Counted from the first letter of the stretch, positions 45,531 through 54,385 are shown. The stretch: DNA of 64,000 nt from JAGOBP01 sp964550855 (GCA_964550855.1 CAZKBQ010000019.1:8362-72361), one strand, 5' to 3'. Program-made: numbers and translations. Notes: generated by a model from the letters alone, not told the origin.

Positions 45531-46586
45531 ATGGACACCGTAGCCAGTCAATCAGCAGTCAGCAATCCACCATCTGCAATTAAGAAGGGTCGCATCCTCA
45601 CCGGCGATCGGCCCACCGGCCCGCTGCATCTGGGGCACTACGTCGGCACGCTGGCCAATCGGGTGCGGCTGCAGGACGAGTATGAAGTGTTCTTGATCGT
45701 GGCCGATTATCACGCGCTGACCCGCACGATTGACAAGGAACACGTCGCGGCCACCGTCGGCAATACGCGCCAGCTGGTGCTCGATTATCTGTCGGTTGGC
45801 ATTGACCCTGACAAGACCACGATTTACGTGCAATCGGACGTGCCCAGCGTATGCGAACTGCACCTGTTGTTCTCCATGCTTACGACTGTGCCGCGCCTGG
45901 AGCGCGTGCCCAGCCTGAAAGAAGTGATGGACGCGGAGCACATCGAGCAGCCGTCGTATGGCCTGCTGGGCTATCCGGTGCTGCAAGCCGCCGATATTCT
46001 GCACGTGCGCGCCAACCTCGTGCCGGTCGGCAAAGATCAGGCGTCGCATCTGGAAGTCACGCGCGAGATCGCCCGGCGCTTCAACTTCTTGTATGGCGGC
46101 GAACTCTTCCCCGAACCCGATACGCTGATCGGCGATGTGCCGACGCTGGTGGGCACGGACAACAAAGCCAAGATGTCCAAGTCGCTGGGCAACGCGATCA
46201 TGCTGTCGGACGATGAGGCGACGGTGCGTCAGAAGGTGATGAACATGTACACCGATCCCACGCGCATCCGAGCGGACATCCCCGGCAATCCCGATGGCAA
46301 TCCCGTCTTTCAGTATCACGACGCCTTCAATCCAAACAAGGAGGAAGTCGAAGATTTGAAGTCGCGGTATCGGGCGGGCAAAGTGGGCGATGTGGAAGTG
46401 AAGAAGAAGTTGAACATCGCGCTGCAAAACTTCCTCGCGCCGATCCGCGAGCGTCGCGCGTACTACGAAGCCAAGCCGGGTCTGATCGACGAGATCATCG
46501 CGGCGGGCGCGGCCAAGGTGCGCCCCATCTCCGAAGAGACGGTGGCGCTGGCTCGCGAAGCGATGGGGCTGAAGCGAGTGCGATAG
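45531..46586 (+). CDS. trpS: Tryptophanyl-tRNA synthetase
   Basis: 351 residues, class I synthetase charging tRNA-Trp. HIGH-like PTGPLHLGHYVG lies near residue 28, KMSKS is KAKMSKSLGNAI, and the DKTTIYVQSD and AADILH segments are typical of TrpRS. ATG 45531 has GGAGG and starts after the terminator; the frame is open further upstream, but that would read through the T-box. Residues 6-17 (SQSAVSNPPSAI) are encoded by a degenerate heptanucleotide repeat, an N-terminal addition absent from normal TrpRS. First gene of the trp operon, so charging capacity and synthesis rise together. Confidence 0.93.
   Translation: MDTVASQSAVSNPPSAIKKGRILTGDRPTGPLHLGHYVGTLANRVRLQDEYEVFLIVADYHALTRTIDKEHVAATVGNTRQLVLDYLSVGIDPDKTTIYVQSDVPSVCELHLLFSMLTTVPRLERVPSLKEVMDAEHIEQPSYGLLGYPVLQAADILHVRANLVPVGKDQASHLEVTREIARRFNFLYGGELFPEPDTLIGDVPTLVGTDNKAKMSKSLGNAIMLSDDEATVRQKVMNMYTDPTRIRADIPGNPDGNPVFQYHDAFNPNKEEVEDLKSRYRAGKVGDVEVKKKLNIALQNFLAPIRERRAYYEAKPGLIDEIIAAGAAKVRPISEETVALAREAMGLKRVR
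45545..45578 (+). repeat. Stop-free heptamer repeat inside the trpS N-terminus
   Basis: Units agtcaat/cagcagt/cagcaat-like with period 7, in frame, directly after the start. The same class follows the start codons of trpB and trpA. Confidence 0.7.
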
Positions 46587-46636
46587 TTACGTTTTACGTT
46601 TCACACCTTACGAAATTCATTCCAGCAAGGAGAGCC

Positions 46637-48013
46637 ATGTCTGATCAAGTGAAGTTCCTGCTCGACGAAAAAGATATGCCGACCGCGTGGTACAACGTGC
46701 AGGCCGATTTTGCGACGCCGCTGCCGCCGGTGGTCTCGCCGGCCGACGGCAAGCCGATCGGGCCGGAGGCGCTCGCGCCGCTGTTCCCGATGGAAATTAT
46801 CATGCAGGAAGCGTCCGTCGGCCCGTATGCGGCGCAGTTCATCGACATTCCCGAAGAGGTGCAGGAGATCTATCGGTTGTGGCGGCCGACGCCGTTGATG
46901 CGCGCGCGGCGTTTGGAGAAAGCGCTCGATACGCCGGCGCAGATTTACTACAAGTATGAAGGCGTGTCGCCGGTCGGCTCGCACAAGCCCAATACCGCCG
47001 TGCCGCAAGCGTACTACAACAAACTGGCGGGTACGAAGCGGCTCGCTACGGAAACCGGCGCGGGGCAGTGGGGCAGCGCGGTCGCTTTTGCCTCGGCCTT
47101 CTTCGGCCTTGAAGCGAAAGTGTACATGGTCAACATCTCCTATCAGCAGAAACCCTATCGCCGCATGTTGATGGAATCGTACGGCGCGTCGATCGTCGCT
47201 TCGCCGTCGAAGGATACCAACGCCGGCCGCAAATTTCTGGCGCAGGATCCCAATCACAGCGGCTCGCTGGGCATCGCCATCAGCGAGGCGCTGGAGGACA
47301 CGGTCACGACGCCGGACACCAAATACTCGATCGGCTCCGTGTTCAATCACGTGCTGCTGCATCAGACCGTCATCGGCGAAGAAGCGCTGAAGCAGATGGA
47401 GTTGGTGGGCGCGTATCCTGATGTGGTGATCGGCTGCGTGGGCGGCGGCTCGAACTTTGGCGGCATCGCGCTGCCGTTCGTGCGTGGCAAGTTGAAGGAA
47501 GGTCGAACAACGCGCATCGTCGCCGTGGAGCCAACAGCCGCGCCGTCGCTGACGAAGGGCATCTACACCTACGACTTCGGCGATACCGCGCAGATGACGC
47601 CGTTGGTCAAGATGTACACGCTCGGCTCGGCCTTCATCCCCGCGCCCATTCACGCGGGCGGCCTGCGCTATCACGCCATGGCGCCGATCGTGTGCAAGCT
47701 GTACGACGAAGGCGTCATCGAAGCGGTGGCCGTGGCGCAGAATCCGGTGTTTGCCGCGGCGGTGCAGTTTGCGCGCACGGAAGGCATCATCCCGGCGCCG
47801 GAATCCGCCCATGCCATTCGCACCGCCATCGACGAGGCGTTGAAGGCCAAAGAAGCGGGCGAGAAGAAAGTGATCCTGTTCAACCTCAGCGGGCACGGTC
47901 ACTTCGATCTGGCGGGGTACCAGAAATACTTCGCGGGTGAACTGGAAGACTATGAGTATCCGCGCGAGGCGATTGAAGAGGCGATTGCGGGGCTGCCGAA
48001 AGTGGCAGCGTAA
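46637..48013 (+). CDS. trpB2: Tryptophan synthase beta-like protein TrpB2
   Basis: 458 residues, longer than TrpB1 (about 400) and of the TrpB2 type: the N-terminal extension (FLLDEKDMPTAWYNVQADF), RPTPLMRARRLEKAL, PLP-lysine motif VGSHKPNTA, and GCVGGGSNFGGIALPF phosphate loop. TrpB2 enzymes condense serine with indole and usually act without TrpA. The cluster also has a standard trpB-trpA pair, so this one may salvage free indole. Placed directly after trpS, under the T-box. AAGGAG precedes ATG 46637; a short heptamer tract separates it from trpS. Confidence 0.92.
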   Translation: MSDQVKFLLDEKDMPTAWYNVQADFATPLPPVVSPADGKPIGPEALAPLFPMEIIMQEASVGPYAAQFIDIPEEVQEIYRLWRPTPLMRARRLEKALDTPAQIYYKYEGVSPVGSHKPNTAVPQAYYNKLAGTKRLATETGAGQWGSAVAFASAFFGLEAKVYMVNISYQQKPYRRMLMESYGASIVASPSKDTNAGRKFLAQDPNHSGSLGIAISEALEDTVTTPDTKYSIGSVFNHVLLHQTVIGEEALKQMELVGAYPDVVIGCVGGGSNFGGIALPFVRGKLKEGRTTRIVAVEPTAAPSLTKGIYTYDFGDTAQMTPLVKMYTLGSAFIPAPIHAGGLRYHAMAPIVCKLYDEGVIEAVAVAQNPVFAAAVQFARTEGIIPAPESAHAIRTAIDEALKAKEAGEKKVILFNLSGHGHFDLAGYQKYFAGELEDYEYPREAIEEAIAGLPKVAA

Positions 48014-48017
48014 TGAG

Positions 48018-48063
48018 ATATGAGTAACGAGTAATCGTTTCTTTACTCATTACTCGTTACTCA
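48018..48063. repeat. Heptamer tract forming an inverted repeat between trpB2 and trpE
   Basis: A gagtaac-type tract is followed by its own complement, giving arms of 15 bases (atgagtaacgagtaa and its reverse complement) around a short spacer. It can fold into a hairpin between the two coding regions. Confidence 0.75.
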
Positions 48064-48080
48064 TCAAGCGGGGAGGGAAC

Positions 48081-49604
48081 ATGATTGCTGATCCGATGAC
48101 CCATCAACGTACCGACATCCATCCTTCGCTTGAAGAGCTGCTGCCGTTGTCGGCGCAGGGCAACCTCGTGCCGATCTACCGGGAATTACCGGCCGATCTG
48201 GATACGCCGGTGTCGGTGTATTTGAAATTGGCGGGCCACGGCGCGTCGTTCTTGTTGGAGAGCGTGGAAGGCGGCGAGCAGATCGGACGTTATTCGTTCA
48301 TCGGCGTGGAGCCGAGTGCGCTGTTGACGTTCAACGGGCAGTCCGTGACACGTCGGGTGAATGGCCGTGCTACGACGTTCGATCTACCGAAGGGCAACGA
48401 TCCACTGCACGTGTTGCAAGCCGAACTGGCGCGCTTCAAGCCGGTGGTGCTGCCCGGCCTGCCGCGCTTCGTCGGCGGATTGGTGGGTTATCTGGGCTAC
48501 GATGTGGTGCGTTTCTTTGAACCGAAGTTGGATGTCGATGGCGAAGGAGCGGCCAACGCACTCCCCGAATCGATCTTCATGCTGGCCGATACGCTGGTTG
48601 CGTTCGATCACGCGCGCGGCCGATTGTTGATCATCGCCAATGTGCACCTCAACGGCGATCCGTACACCGCGTATGCGGAAGGGGTGGCGCGGCTCGATCG
48701 GCTGGCCGAGCGACTGAGCGCGCCACTGCCCTCACTCATCACTCGTCGAGCGCCAGCGCCTGAACCGTTGACTTCCAACTTTACTCAGCCTGAATTTGAA
48801 GCGATCGTCCGTCAGGCCAAAGAGCACATCGCGGCGGGCGACATCTTTCAGGTGGTGCTGTCACAGCGCTTGTCGCGCCGTACGTCCGCTCAGCCGTTTG
48901 ATATCTATCGGGCGTTGCGCCGGCTCAATCCCTCGCCGTATATGTTCTTCTTCGATTTTGGATCAGTCGCCGATCAGCCCTATCACGTGATCGGCGCCTC
49001 GCCCGAAATGCTGGTGCGATTGGAAGGCCGCACGGCCACCGTCCGCCCGATCGCGGGTACGCGGCGACGCGGTTCCACGCCCACCGAAGATGTAGCGCTT
49101 GAGCAGGAATTGCTGGCCGATCCGAAAGAACGCGCCGAGCATTTGATGCTGATCGATCTGGGGCGCAACGACATCGGGCGAGTCGCCGAATATGGCACAG
49201 TGAGCGTGCCCGATCTGTTTGTGGTGGAACGTTACTCGCACGTAATGCACATCGTCTCGCAAGTGGAGGGCAAAGTGCGCGATGGGATGACGGCCTTCGA
49301 TCTACTGCGTGCGACGTTTCCGGCGGGCACGGTCAGCGGCGCGCCCAAAGTCCGCGCCATGGAGATCATCCGCGATCTGGAAGGCTTGAAGCGCGGCCTG
49401 TATGCGGGCGCAGTAGGGTACTTTTCCTACGATGGCGCGATGGACACTTGCATCGCCATTCGCACGCTGTTGATGCACGGCGACTGCGTCAGTATTCAGG
49501 CGGGCGCGGGCATTGTCGCGGATTCGGACCCGGCGAGCGAATATCAAGAGACGTTGAATAAGGCGAGGGCGCTGGCGGTGGCGATTGAGCAGGCGGAGAA
49601 GTGA
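48081..49604 (+). CDS. trpE: Anthranilate synthase component I
   Basis: 507 residues, normal length. It makes anthranilate from chorismate with ammonia from TrpG. The N-terminal domain has LLESVEGGEQIGRYSFIG, where the LLESxE motif mediates tryptophan feedback inhibition. The chorismate domain has QVVLSQRL, RPIAGTRRRG, DLGRNDIGRV and the catalytic AGTVSGAPKVRAMEII. Between the domains, residues about 216-222 (PSLITRR) are encoded by a heptamer repeat in reverse orientation, an in-frame insertion in the linker. RBS GGGAGGG. The stop codon leads straight into another heptamer tract. Confidence 0.94.
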   Translation: MIADPMTHQRTDIHPSLEELLPLSAQGNLVPIYRELPADLDTPVSVYLKLAGHGASFLLESVEGGEQIGRYSFIGVEPSALLTFNGQSVTRRVNGRATTFDLPKGNDPLHVLQAELARFKPVVLPGLPRFVGGLVGYLGYDVVRFFEPKLDVDGEGAANALPESIFMLADTLVAFDHARGRLLIIANVHLNGDPYTAYAEGVARLDRLAERLSAPLPSLITRRAPAPEPLTSNFTQPEFEAIVRQAKEHIAAGDIFQVVLSQRLSRRTSAQPFDIYRALRRLNPSPYMFFFDFGSVADQPYHVIGASPEMLVRLEGRTATVRPIAGTRRRGSTPTEDVALEQELLADPKERAEHLMLIDLGRNDIGRVAEYGTVSVPDLFVVERYSHVMHIVSQVEGKVRDGMTAFDLLRATFPAGTVSGAPKVRAMEIIRDLEGLKRGLYAGAVGYFSYDGAMDTCIAIRTLLMHGDCVSIQAGAGIVADSDPASEYQETLNKARALAVAIEQAEK

Positions 49605-49650
49605 TGAGTGATGAGTAACGAGTAACGAGTGAAACCGGGCCATCACTCAA
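49600..49650 (+). repeat. Heptamer tract after trpE
   Basis: gtgatga and gagtaac units starting at the trpE stop codon, adjoining REP-like copy A. Confidence 0.75.
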
Positions 49651-49812
49651 TGTCATTAAGTTGGCACGTGTAGCATGTCATTCCCGCGTGTTTTAAGCGG
49701 GAATCCACCGCTCCAGCCGACATGAGTCGCCAACCGTCACGCTGGATGCCCGACGCGCAGCAAGCATTCGGGCATGACGTGCACCAGCGGCTTTTCCACT
49801 AACTTAATGACA
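49651..49812. repeat. REP/MITE-like element, copy A, with 12-bp terminal inverted repeats
   Basis: 162 bp bounded by perfect inverted ends tgtcattaagtt / aacttaatgaca. Inside are two hairpins: attcccgc...gcgggaat and atgcccga...tcgggcat. It lies between trpE and trpG with heptamer repeats on both sides. No coding capacity. Confidence 0.75.
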
Positions 49813-49840
49813 ATGACTCGTCACTCGTCAAGGAGGCAAC

Positions 49841-50407
49841 ATGATCGCCGTAATCGATAATTACGATTCCTTTACTTACAATCTGGTTCAGTATCTGGGC
49901 GAATTGGGCGCTGACATCCGTGTGTTTAGAAACGATCAAATCACACTCGATCAACTTGTCAGCCTGTCGCCCAGTCATCTGGTCATTTCGCCGGGCCCCG
50001 GCGACCCGAACGATGGCGGCATCTCCAACGAGGCGATTCGCTATTTCACGGGCAAAATTCCAGTGTTGGGCGTCTGCCTCGGTCATCAGTGTCTGGGCGC
50101 GGTGTATGGCGGCGTGGTCAGGCGCGCACCCTACTTGATGCACGGCAAGACCTCGCAAATTTACCATCAGGGCAAGGGCATTTTCGATGGTTTACCCAGC
50201 CCCTTCGAGGCGACGCGCTACCATTCGCTGATGGTGGATGAACCCGTGCCCGATTGTCTGGAAGTCACGGCGTTTACCAGCGACGGCATCGTGATGGGAC
50301 TAAAGCACAAAGAGCATCCCACCTTCGGCGTGCAGTTCCATCCCGAATCGATTATGACGAAGCATGGCAAGCAGTTGTTGAAGAATTTTCTGGCGATGAA
50401 GAATTGA
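49841..50407 (+). CDS. trpG: Anthranilate synthase component II (glutamine amidotransferase)
   Basis: 188 residues, class I GATase that supplies ammonia to TrpE. Visible are NYDSFTYNLVQYLGELG, the oxyanion loop ISPGPGDPNDGG, nucleophile GVCLGHQCLGAVYGG, and the His-Glu pair in GVQFHPESIMT. AAGGAGG lies before ATG 49841. It may also serve folate synthesis if pabA is absent elsewhere. A 236-bp gap carrying REP copy A separates it from trpE. Confidence 0.95.
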   Translation: MIAVIDNYDSFTYNLVQYLGELGADIRVFRNDQITLDQLVSLSPSHLVISPGPGDPNDGGISNEAIRYFTGKIPVLGVCLGHQCLGAVYGGVVRRAPYLMHGKTSQIYHQGKGIFDGLPSPFEATRYHSLMVDEPVPDCLEVTAFTSDGIVMGLKHKEHPTFGVQFHPESIMTKHGKQLLKNFLAMKN

Positions 50408-50481
50408 CGAGTGATGAGTGAAAAGTGAAGTCATTATTCGTCACATAGCGCTTTCACTTTTCACTATTCACTTTTCAGCAG
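50405..50481. repeat. Heptamer tract with internal inverted repeat between trpG and trpD
   Basis: gagtgat/gagtgaa units and their complements (tgaaaagtgaa against tttcacttttca) give a second heptamer-built hairpin. A proper AGGAGG for trpD follows. Confidence 0.7.
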
Positions 50482-50491
50482 GAGGCCTATC

Positions 50492-51505
50492 ATGATCAAG
50501 GACGCAATTGCCAAAGCGATTCGACGCGAAGATTTGACGCAGGCCGAGGCCGAAGCGGCAATGAACGACATCATGGCCGGTGAGGCCACGCCCGCGCAGA
50601 TCGGCGCGTATTTAATTGCGCTGCGGATGAAGGGTGAGACAGTGGACGAGATCACGGGTTCGGCGCGATCGATGCGGGCCAACGTCGTGCCGGTGCCCGT
50701 GCGTGAGCGCGCCAACCTGTATGATACGGCCGGCACGGGCGGCGACGGCAAGCATACGTTCAACATCAGCACAGCGGCCGCGTTTGTCATCGCGGGAGCG
50801 GGGCGCAAGGTAGCGAAGCACGGCAACCGCGCGGCGTCATCGCAATGCGGCAGCGCCGATGTGCTGGCCGCGCTGGGCGTCAACCTCGATCTGACGCCGG
50901 AGCAGGTGGGCAAGGCCATTGACGAAGTGGGTATTGGGTTCTTGTTTGCGCCCAAGTTTCATCCGGCCATGAAGCACGCCATCGGGCCGCGCAAGGAGAT
51001 CGGGCAGCGGACGATCTTCAACGTGCTTGGCCCGTTGACCAATCCGGCCGGGGCGGACGTGCAGATCATCGGCGTGTTCGATCCGGAATTGACCGAGCCG
51101 TTGGCGAAGGTGTTGGGCGAACTTGGATCGCGCGCGGCGTTTGTGGTGCATGGCTTCGGCGGCGTCGATGAACTCAACACGGCGGGACCGAATCGCCTAA
51201 GTCACTTGAAGGATGGCAAAGTCACGACGACGACGCTCGATCCCGAAGCGCTGAATTTGCCACGCGGCGATCTGGCGGAACTGCGCGGCGGCGCTGCCGA
51301 AGAAAACGCGCGGATTTTGCGGGGCGTGCTGAGCGGCTCATTGAACGGTTCGCGCAAAAGCGCGGTGCTGCTCAATGCGGCGGCGGCGCTGGGCGCGGAG
51401 ACCGGCGATTTGCAGCATGGGCTGACGTTGGCTAAACAGTCGCTTGAATCCGGCGCGGCGCTGGCGAAGTTGGAGGCGTTGGTCAATTTTAGTTCGTCCA
51501 TTTGA
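50492..51505 (+). CDS. trpD: Anthranilate phosphoribosyltransferase
   Basis: 337 residues. It transfers phosphoribosyl from PRPP to anthranilate. GTGGDGKHTFNIST (PRPP loop), KHGNRAASSQCGSADVLAALG and GPLTNPAG are the family hallmarks, all intact. RBS AGGAGG. The C-terminus is normal (LEALVNF), followed by an acgtgaa-type heptamer tract. Confidence 0.95.
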   Translation: MIKDAIAKAIRREDLTQAEAEAAMNDIMAGEATPAQIGAYLIALRMKGETVDEITGSARSMRANVVPVPVRERANLYDTAGTGGDGKHTFNISTAAAFVIAGAGRKVAKHGNRAASSQCGSADVLAALGVNLDLTPEQVGKAIDEVGIGFLFAPKFHPAMKHAIGPRKEIGQRTIFNVLGPLTNPAGADVQIIGVFDPELTEPLAKVLGELGSRAAFVVHGFGGVDELNTAGPNRLSHLKDGKVTTTTLDPEALNLPRGDLAELRGGAAEENARILRGVLSGSLNGSRKSAVLLNAAAALGAETGDLQHGLTLAKQSLESGAALAKLEALVNFSSSI

Positions 51506-51509
51506 AATG

Positions 51510-51598
51510 CAGGACGTGAAACGTAAAACGTGAAGCGTAAAACGTGAAACGTGAAATGTCGGATGTGATTTGCGCCTTACGTTTTGCGCATTACGATC
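51510..51598 (+). repeat. Heptamer tract between trpD and trpC
   Basis: acgtgaa/acgtaaa units, then complementary acgtttt/gcgcatt units up to four bases before the trpC ATG. No Shine-Dalgarno sequence remains. Confidence 0.8.
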
Positions 51599-51601
51599 AA
51601 C

Positions 51602-52381
51602 ATGATTCTCGATCAAATTCTCGCTCACAAAGTTGAAGAAGTTGCCAGCTGCAAAGAACAAGTTCCGCTGGCGCGGCTGCGCGCGCAAGCTGAGTTGCAG
51701 GAGCCGCCACGCGACTTTATCGGGGCGCTGCGCGATGCACGTCGTCCCGCGCTGATCGCGGAGTGTAAGAAAGCCTCGCCGTCCAAAGGACTGCTGCGCG
51801 CCGATTACGATGTGCAGCAATTGGCGCAGACCTACGACGATAACGGCGCGGCGGCGTTGTCTGTGCTTACGGACGAGCGTTTCTTTCAAGGCTCGCTGGC
51901 GGATCTCAGCGCGGCCCGATCGATCTCCTTGCTGCCCGCGCTGCGGAAGGACTTTGTCATCGACGAGTACCAACTCTACGAAGCGCGCGCGGCGGGCGCA
52001 GATGCCGTGCTGCTGATCGTGGCGGCGCTGGACGATGCGCGGCTGAAGGCGTTCTATCAATTGACGTGCGCGCTGCGGATGGCGGCATTGATCGAGGTTC
52101 ACGATCTGAAGGAATTGGAACGAGCGTTTCGAGTTGGGCCGCAATTGATTGGCGTAAACAATCGCAATCTGCGCGATTTCAGCGTGGATTTGCAGACGAC
52201 GGCGAAATTGCGCGTGCGGATTCCGGGCAATGTGCTGGTCGTGGCGGAGAGCGGCATTCACTCGGCGGCGGATGTGGCAGAACTGGCGCTGATGGGCGTC
52301 GATGCGATGCTGGTGGGCGAGGCGCTGGTGACGGCGAAGGATGTGGGGGCGAAGGTGCGGGAGTTGACGAGTGATGAGTGA
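51602..52381 (+). CDS. trpC: Indole-3-glycerol-phosphate synthase
   Basis: 259 residues, TIM barrel. ILDQILAHKVEEVASCKEQ is the usual N-terminal helix; IAECKKASPSKGLLR has the catalytic Lys; LRKDFVIDEYQLYEARAAGADAVLLI and GVNNRNLRDFSVD follow. ATG 51602 is used; it lacks an RBS and follows a heptamer tract. The last codons (LTSDE-stop) are spelled by the stop-rich heptamer gacgagt/gatgagt, so the tract runs into the coding end. TrpB ends in the same TSDE. Confidence 0.93.
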   Translation: MILDQILAHKVEEVASCKEQVPLARLRAQAELQEPPRDFIGALRDARRPALIAECKKASPSKGLLRADYDVQQLAQTYDDNGAAALSVLTDERFFQGSLADLSAARSISLLPALRKDFVIDEYQLYEARAAGADAVLLIVAALDDARLKAFYQLTCALRMAALIEVHDLKELERAFRVGPQLIGVNNRNLRDFSVDLQTTAKLRVRIPGNVLVVAESGIHSAADVAELALMGVDAMLVGEALVTAKDVGAKVRELTSDE

Positions 52382-52439
52382 AACGTAAAACGTGAAACGT
52401 GAAACGTGAAACGTAAAGAGTGAAGAGTGAAGAGTGAAG
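52362..52439 (+). repeat. Heptamer tract spanning the trpC stop and the trpF start
   Basis: It passes without a break from gatgagt to acgtgaa/acgtaaa to gagtgaa units. The trpF GTG start at 52434 lies inside the last gagtgaa unit. Confidence 0.85.
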
Positions 52440-53066
52440 GTTAAGATTTGCGGGATCACAAATTTAGAAGATGCGCAGGCGGCGATTGAAGCGGGCGCGG
52501 ATTTGCTGGGGTTCAATTTTTACCGGCGGAGCGCGAGGTATGTTGAACCGCGTGTGGCGCGCTCGATCGTCGAGCAGATCCGATCGGGTGTGAGCAGGCC
52601 GCAGTTGATTGGCGTTTTCGTGAATTCATCGGCTCTTGAAATACAATCGATCTGGCGAGAAGTCGATCTTGATCAAGCACAGTTGCATGGCGATGAATCC
52701 GCTGAGATGTTGACGCAGGTGACGGGCTTCAAGGCCGTCAGGCCGCAATCGACGGAAGAGGCTGAAAAGCAGGCGAAAACGTATGCGGTTGAGAGCGAAC
52801 CGGCGCTGCTGATCGATGCGTATCGTACTGGTGAGTATGGCGGCACGGGACAGGTGGGTGATTGGTCGCTGGCAGCGACGATTGCGAAGCAGTATCCGAT
52901 TTTGCTGGCGGGCGGCCTAACACCGGACAATGTGGCAGAGGCGATTCGGCAGGTGCAGCCGTGGGGCGTGGATGTGGCGTCGGGGGTGGAAGCGGCGCCG
53001 GGGAAGAAGGATGCGGCGAAGATGCGGGCGTTTGTGGCCGCGGCGAGGTTTTCAGCGGATGTCTGA
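52434..53066 (+). CDS. trpF: Phosphoribosylanthranilate isomerase
   Basis: 210 residues, TIM barrel that isomerises PRA to CdRP. It starts VKICGITNLEDAQAA at the family's usual first strand, then FYRRSARYV, GVFVNS, QLHGDES, LLAGGLTPDNV and GVDVASGVE. The only possible start is GTG 52434: an in-frame TGA lies at 52428-52430. That GTG belongs to the repeat unit itself and has no ribosome binding site, so translation probably depends on coupling to trpC. Confidence 0.92.
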   Translation: MKVKICGITNLEDAQAAIEAGADLLGFNFYRRSARYVEPRVARSIVEQIRSGVSRPQLIGVFVNSSALEIQSIWREVDLDQAQLHGDESAEMLTQVTGFKAVRPQSTEEAEKQAKTYAVESEPALLIDAYRTGEYGGTGQVGDWSLAATIAKQYPILLAGGLTPDNVAEAIRQVQPWGVDVASGVEAAPGKKDAAKMRAFVAAARFSADV

Positions 53067-53125
53067 ACGGATGAAACGGATGAAGCGGATGGTGTTTTTC
53101 AACGGATGAAGAACGGATGAACGGA
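53062..53125 (+). repeat. Tandem repeat (acggatga units) between trpF and trpB
   Basis: Imperfect acggatga(a) units, period 8-9 rather than 7, repeated six times with an interruption at gtgtttttc. Confidence 0.7.
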
Positions 53126-53129
53126 TAGC

Positions 53130-54350
53130 ATGATCGCCTCAATCAGCAATCAACAATCAAAAATCGGCAATTCAAAGTTTGGCCCTTACGGCGGGCAGTT
53201 TGTGCCGGAGACGTTGATGCCCGCGCTCGGTGAACTTGAAGCGGCCTATGTTGAAGCGGTGAATGATGCGGCGTTCATGGGCGAATACGAACGTTTGCTG
53301 CGCACGTATGTGGGGCGGCCGACGGCGCTGACGCACGCGCGACGGTTGAGTGAACATCTCGGTGGCGCGCAGATTTATTTGAAGCGCGAGGATCTGGCGC
53401 ATTCAGGCGCGCACAAGATCAATAATGCGTTGGGACAGGCGCTGCTGGCGAAGTTGATGGGCAAACGGCGCATCGTGGCGGAAACCGGCGCCGGGCAGCA
53501 CGGCGTGGCCTCGGCGACGGTGGCCGCTTTGCTTGGCCTGGAATGCGTGGTGTACATGGGCACGGTCGATATGGCCCGCCAGCAGCCGAATGTGTTTCGC
53601 ATGAAGCTGCTGGGCGCGGAAGTGCGGCCGGTCGATGTGGGCACGCGCACGTTGAAGGACGCCATCAACGAAGCGATTCGTGATTGGGTGACCAACGTCA
53701 ACACGACACATTATCTGCTTGGCTCGGCGCTGGGGCCGCATCCCTATCCGACGATGGTGCGCGATTTTCAGGCGATTATTGGCCGCGAGGCGCGCGCGCA
53801 GATGTTGGAGATGACGGGGCGTCTGCCCGATCAGTGCATCGCGTGTGTGGGCGGCGGCTCCAACTCGATCGGTTTGTTTCACGCTTTCCGCGACGACGCC
53901 GACGTTGAGTTGATCGGCGTGGAGGCGGGAGGCGAGGGTATCGCGTCGGGCAAGCACGCCGCACGCTTTGGCGATCCGGCGGTGGGTCGATTGGGCGTGC
54001 TGCATGGGACGAAGACGTTTGTGCTGCAAAACGCCGATGGGCAAATCGCGGAAACCCACTCGATTTCGGCGGGTCTGGACTATGCGGCCATTGGGCCGGA
54101 ACATGCGTACTTGCGCGACATCGGCCGCGCTCACTACACCTATGCGACGGATGATGAGGCACTGAATGCTTTCTCGATGTTGTGCAAGTTGGAGGGCATC
54201 ATTCCGGCGTTGGAGTCGTCGCATGCGGTGGCGGAGGCGATCAAGCGCGCGCCCAAGATGAAGAAAGATGCGATTCTGCTGGTGAACTTGTCGGGGCGGG
54301 GGGACAAGGATTTGGACACGGTGATGAAATACGTGACGAGTGACGAGTAA
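53130..54350 (+). CDS. trpB: Tryptophan synthase beta subunit
   Basis: 406 residues, the TrpA-dependent TrpB1 type. FGPYGGQFVPETLMPAL is the true start of the conserved protein; PLP lysine is in HSGAHKINNALGQ, and GAGQHGVA, GCVGGGSNSIGLFHAF-like loop and LSGRGDKDL follow. The first 15 residues (IASISNQQSKIGNSK) are encoded by the stop-free heptamer (aatcagc/aatcaac) and are an added tail. The last residues, VTSDE-stop, come from the stop-rich heptamer. Both ends of the gene are therefore repeat-derived. No RBS at ATG 53130. Confidence 0.94.
   Translation: MIASISNQQSKIGNSKFGPYGGQFVPETLMPALGELEAAYVEAVNDAAFMGEYERLLRTYVGRPTALTHARRLSEHLGGAQIYLKREDLAHSGAHKINNALGQALLAKLMGKRRIVAETGAGQHGVASATVAALLGLECVVYMGTVDMARQQPNVFRMKLLGAEVRPVDVGTRTLKDAINEAIRDWVTNVNTTHYLLGSALGPHPYPTMVRDFQAIIGREARAQMLEMTGRLPDQCIACVGGGSNSIGLFHAFRDDADVELIGVEAGGEGIASGKHAARFGDPAVGRLGVLHGTKTFVLQNADGQIAETHSISAGLDYAAIGPEHAYLRDIGRAHYTYATDDEALNAFSMLCKLEGIIPALESSHAVAEAIKRAPKMKKDAILLVNLSGRGDKDLDTVMKYVTSDE
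53142..53176 (+). repeat. Stop-free heptamer repeat inside the trpB N-terminus
   Basis: caatcag/caatcaa/caatcaa/aaatcgg/caattca: five 7-base units in frame after the start. Confidence 0.85.
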
Positions 54351-54385
54351 CGAGTGAAAAGTGGAGAGTGACGAGTGACGAGTTA
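54334..54385 (+). repeat. Heptamer tract spanning the trpB stop
   Basis: gtgacga/gagtaac/gagtgaa units; the first ones encode the TrpB C-terminal TSDE. Confidence 0.8.

Noticed and set aside
49651..49812. Copy A as a full insertion sequence
   Set aside because: 162 bp, no reading frame for a transposase; only a MITE/REP-like element is supported.
51510..52440. Heptamer tracts as a CRISPR array
   Set aside because: Units are 7 bases without spacers of regular length, and no cas gene is present.
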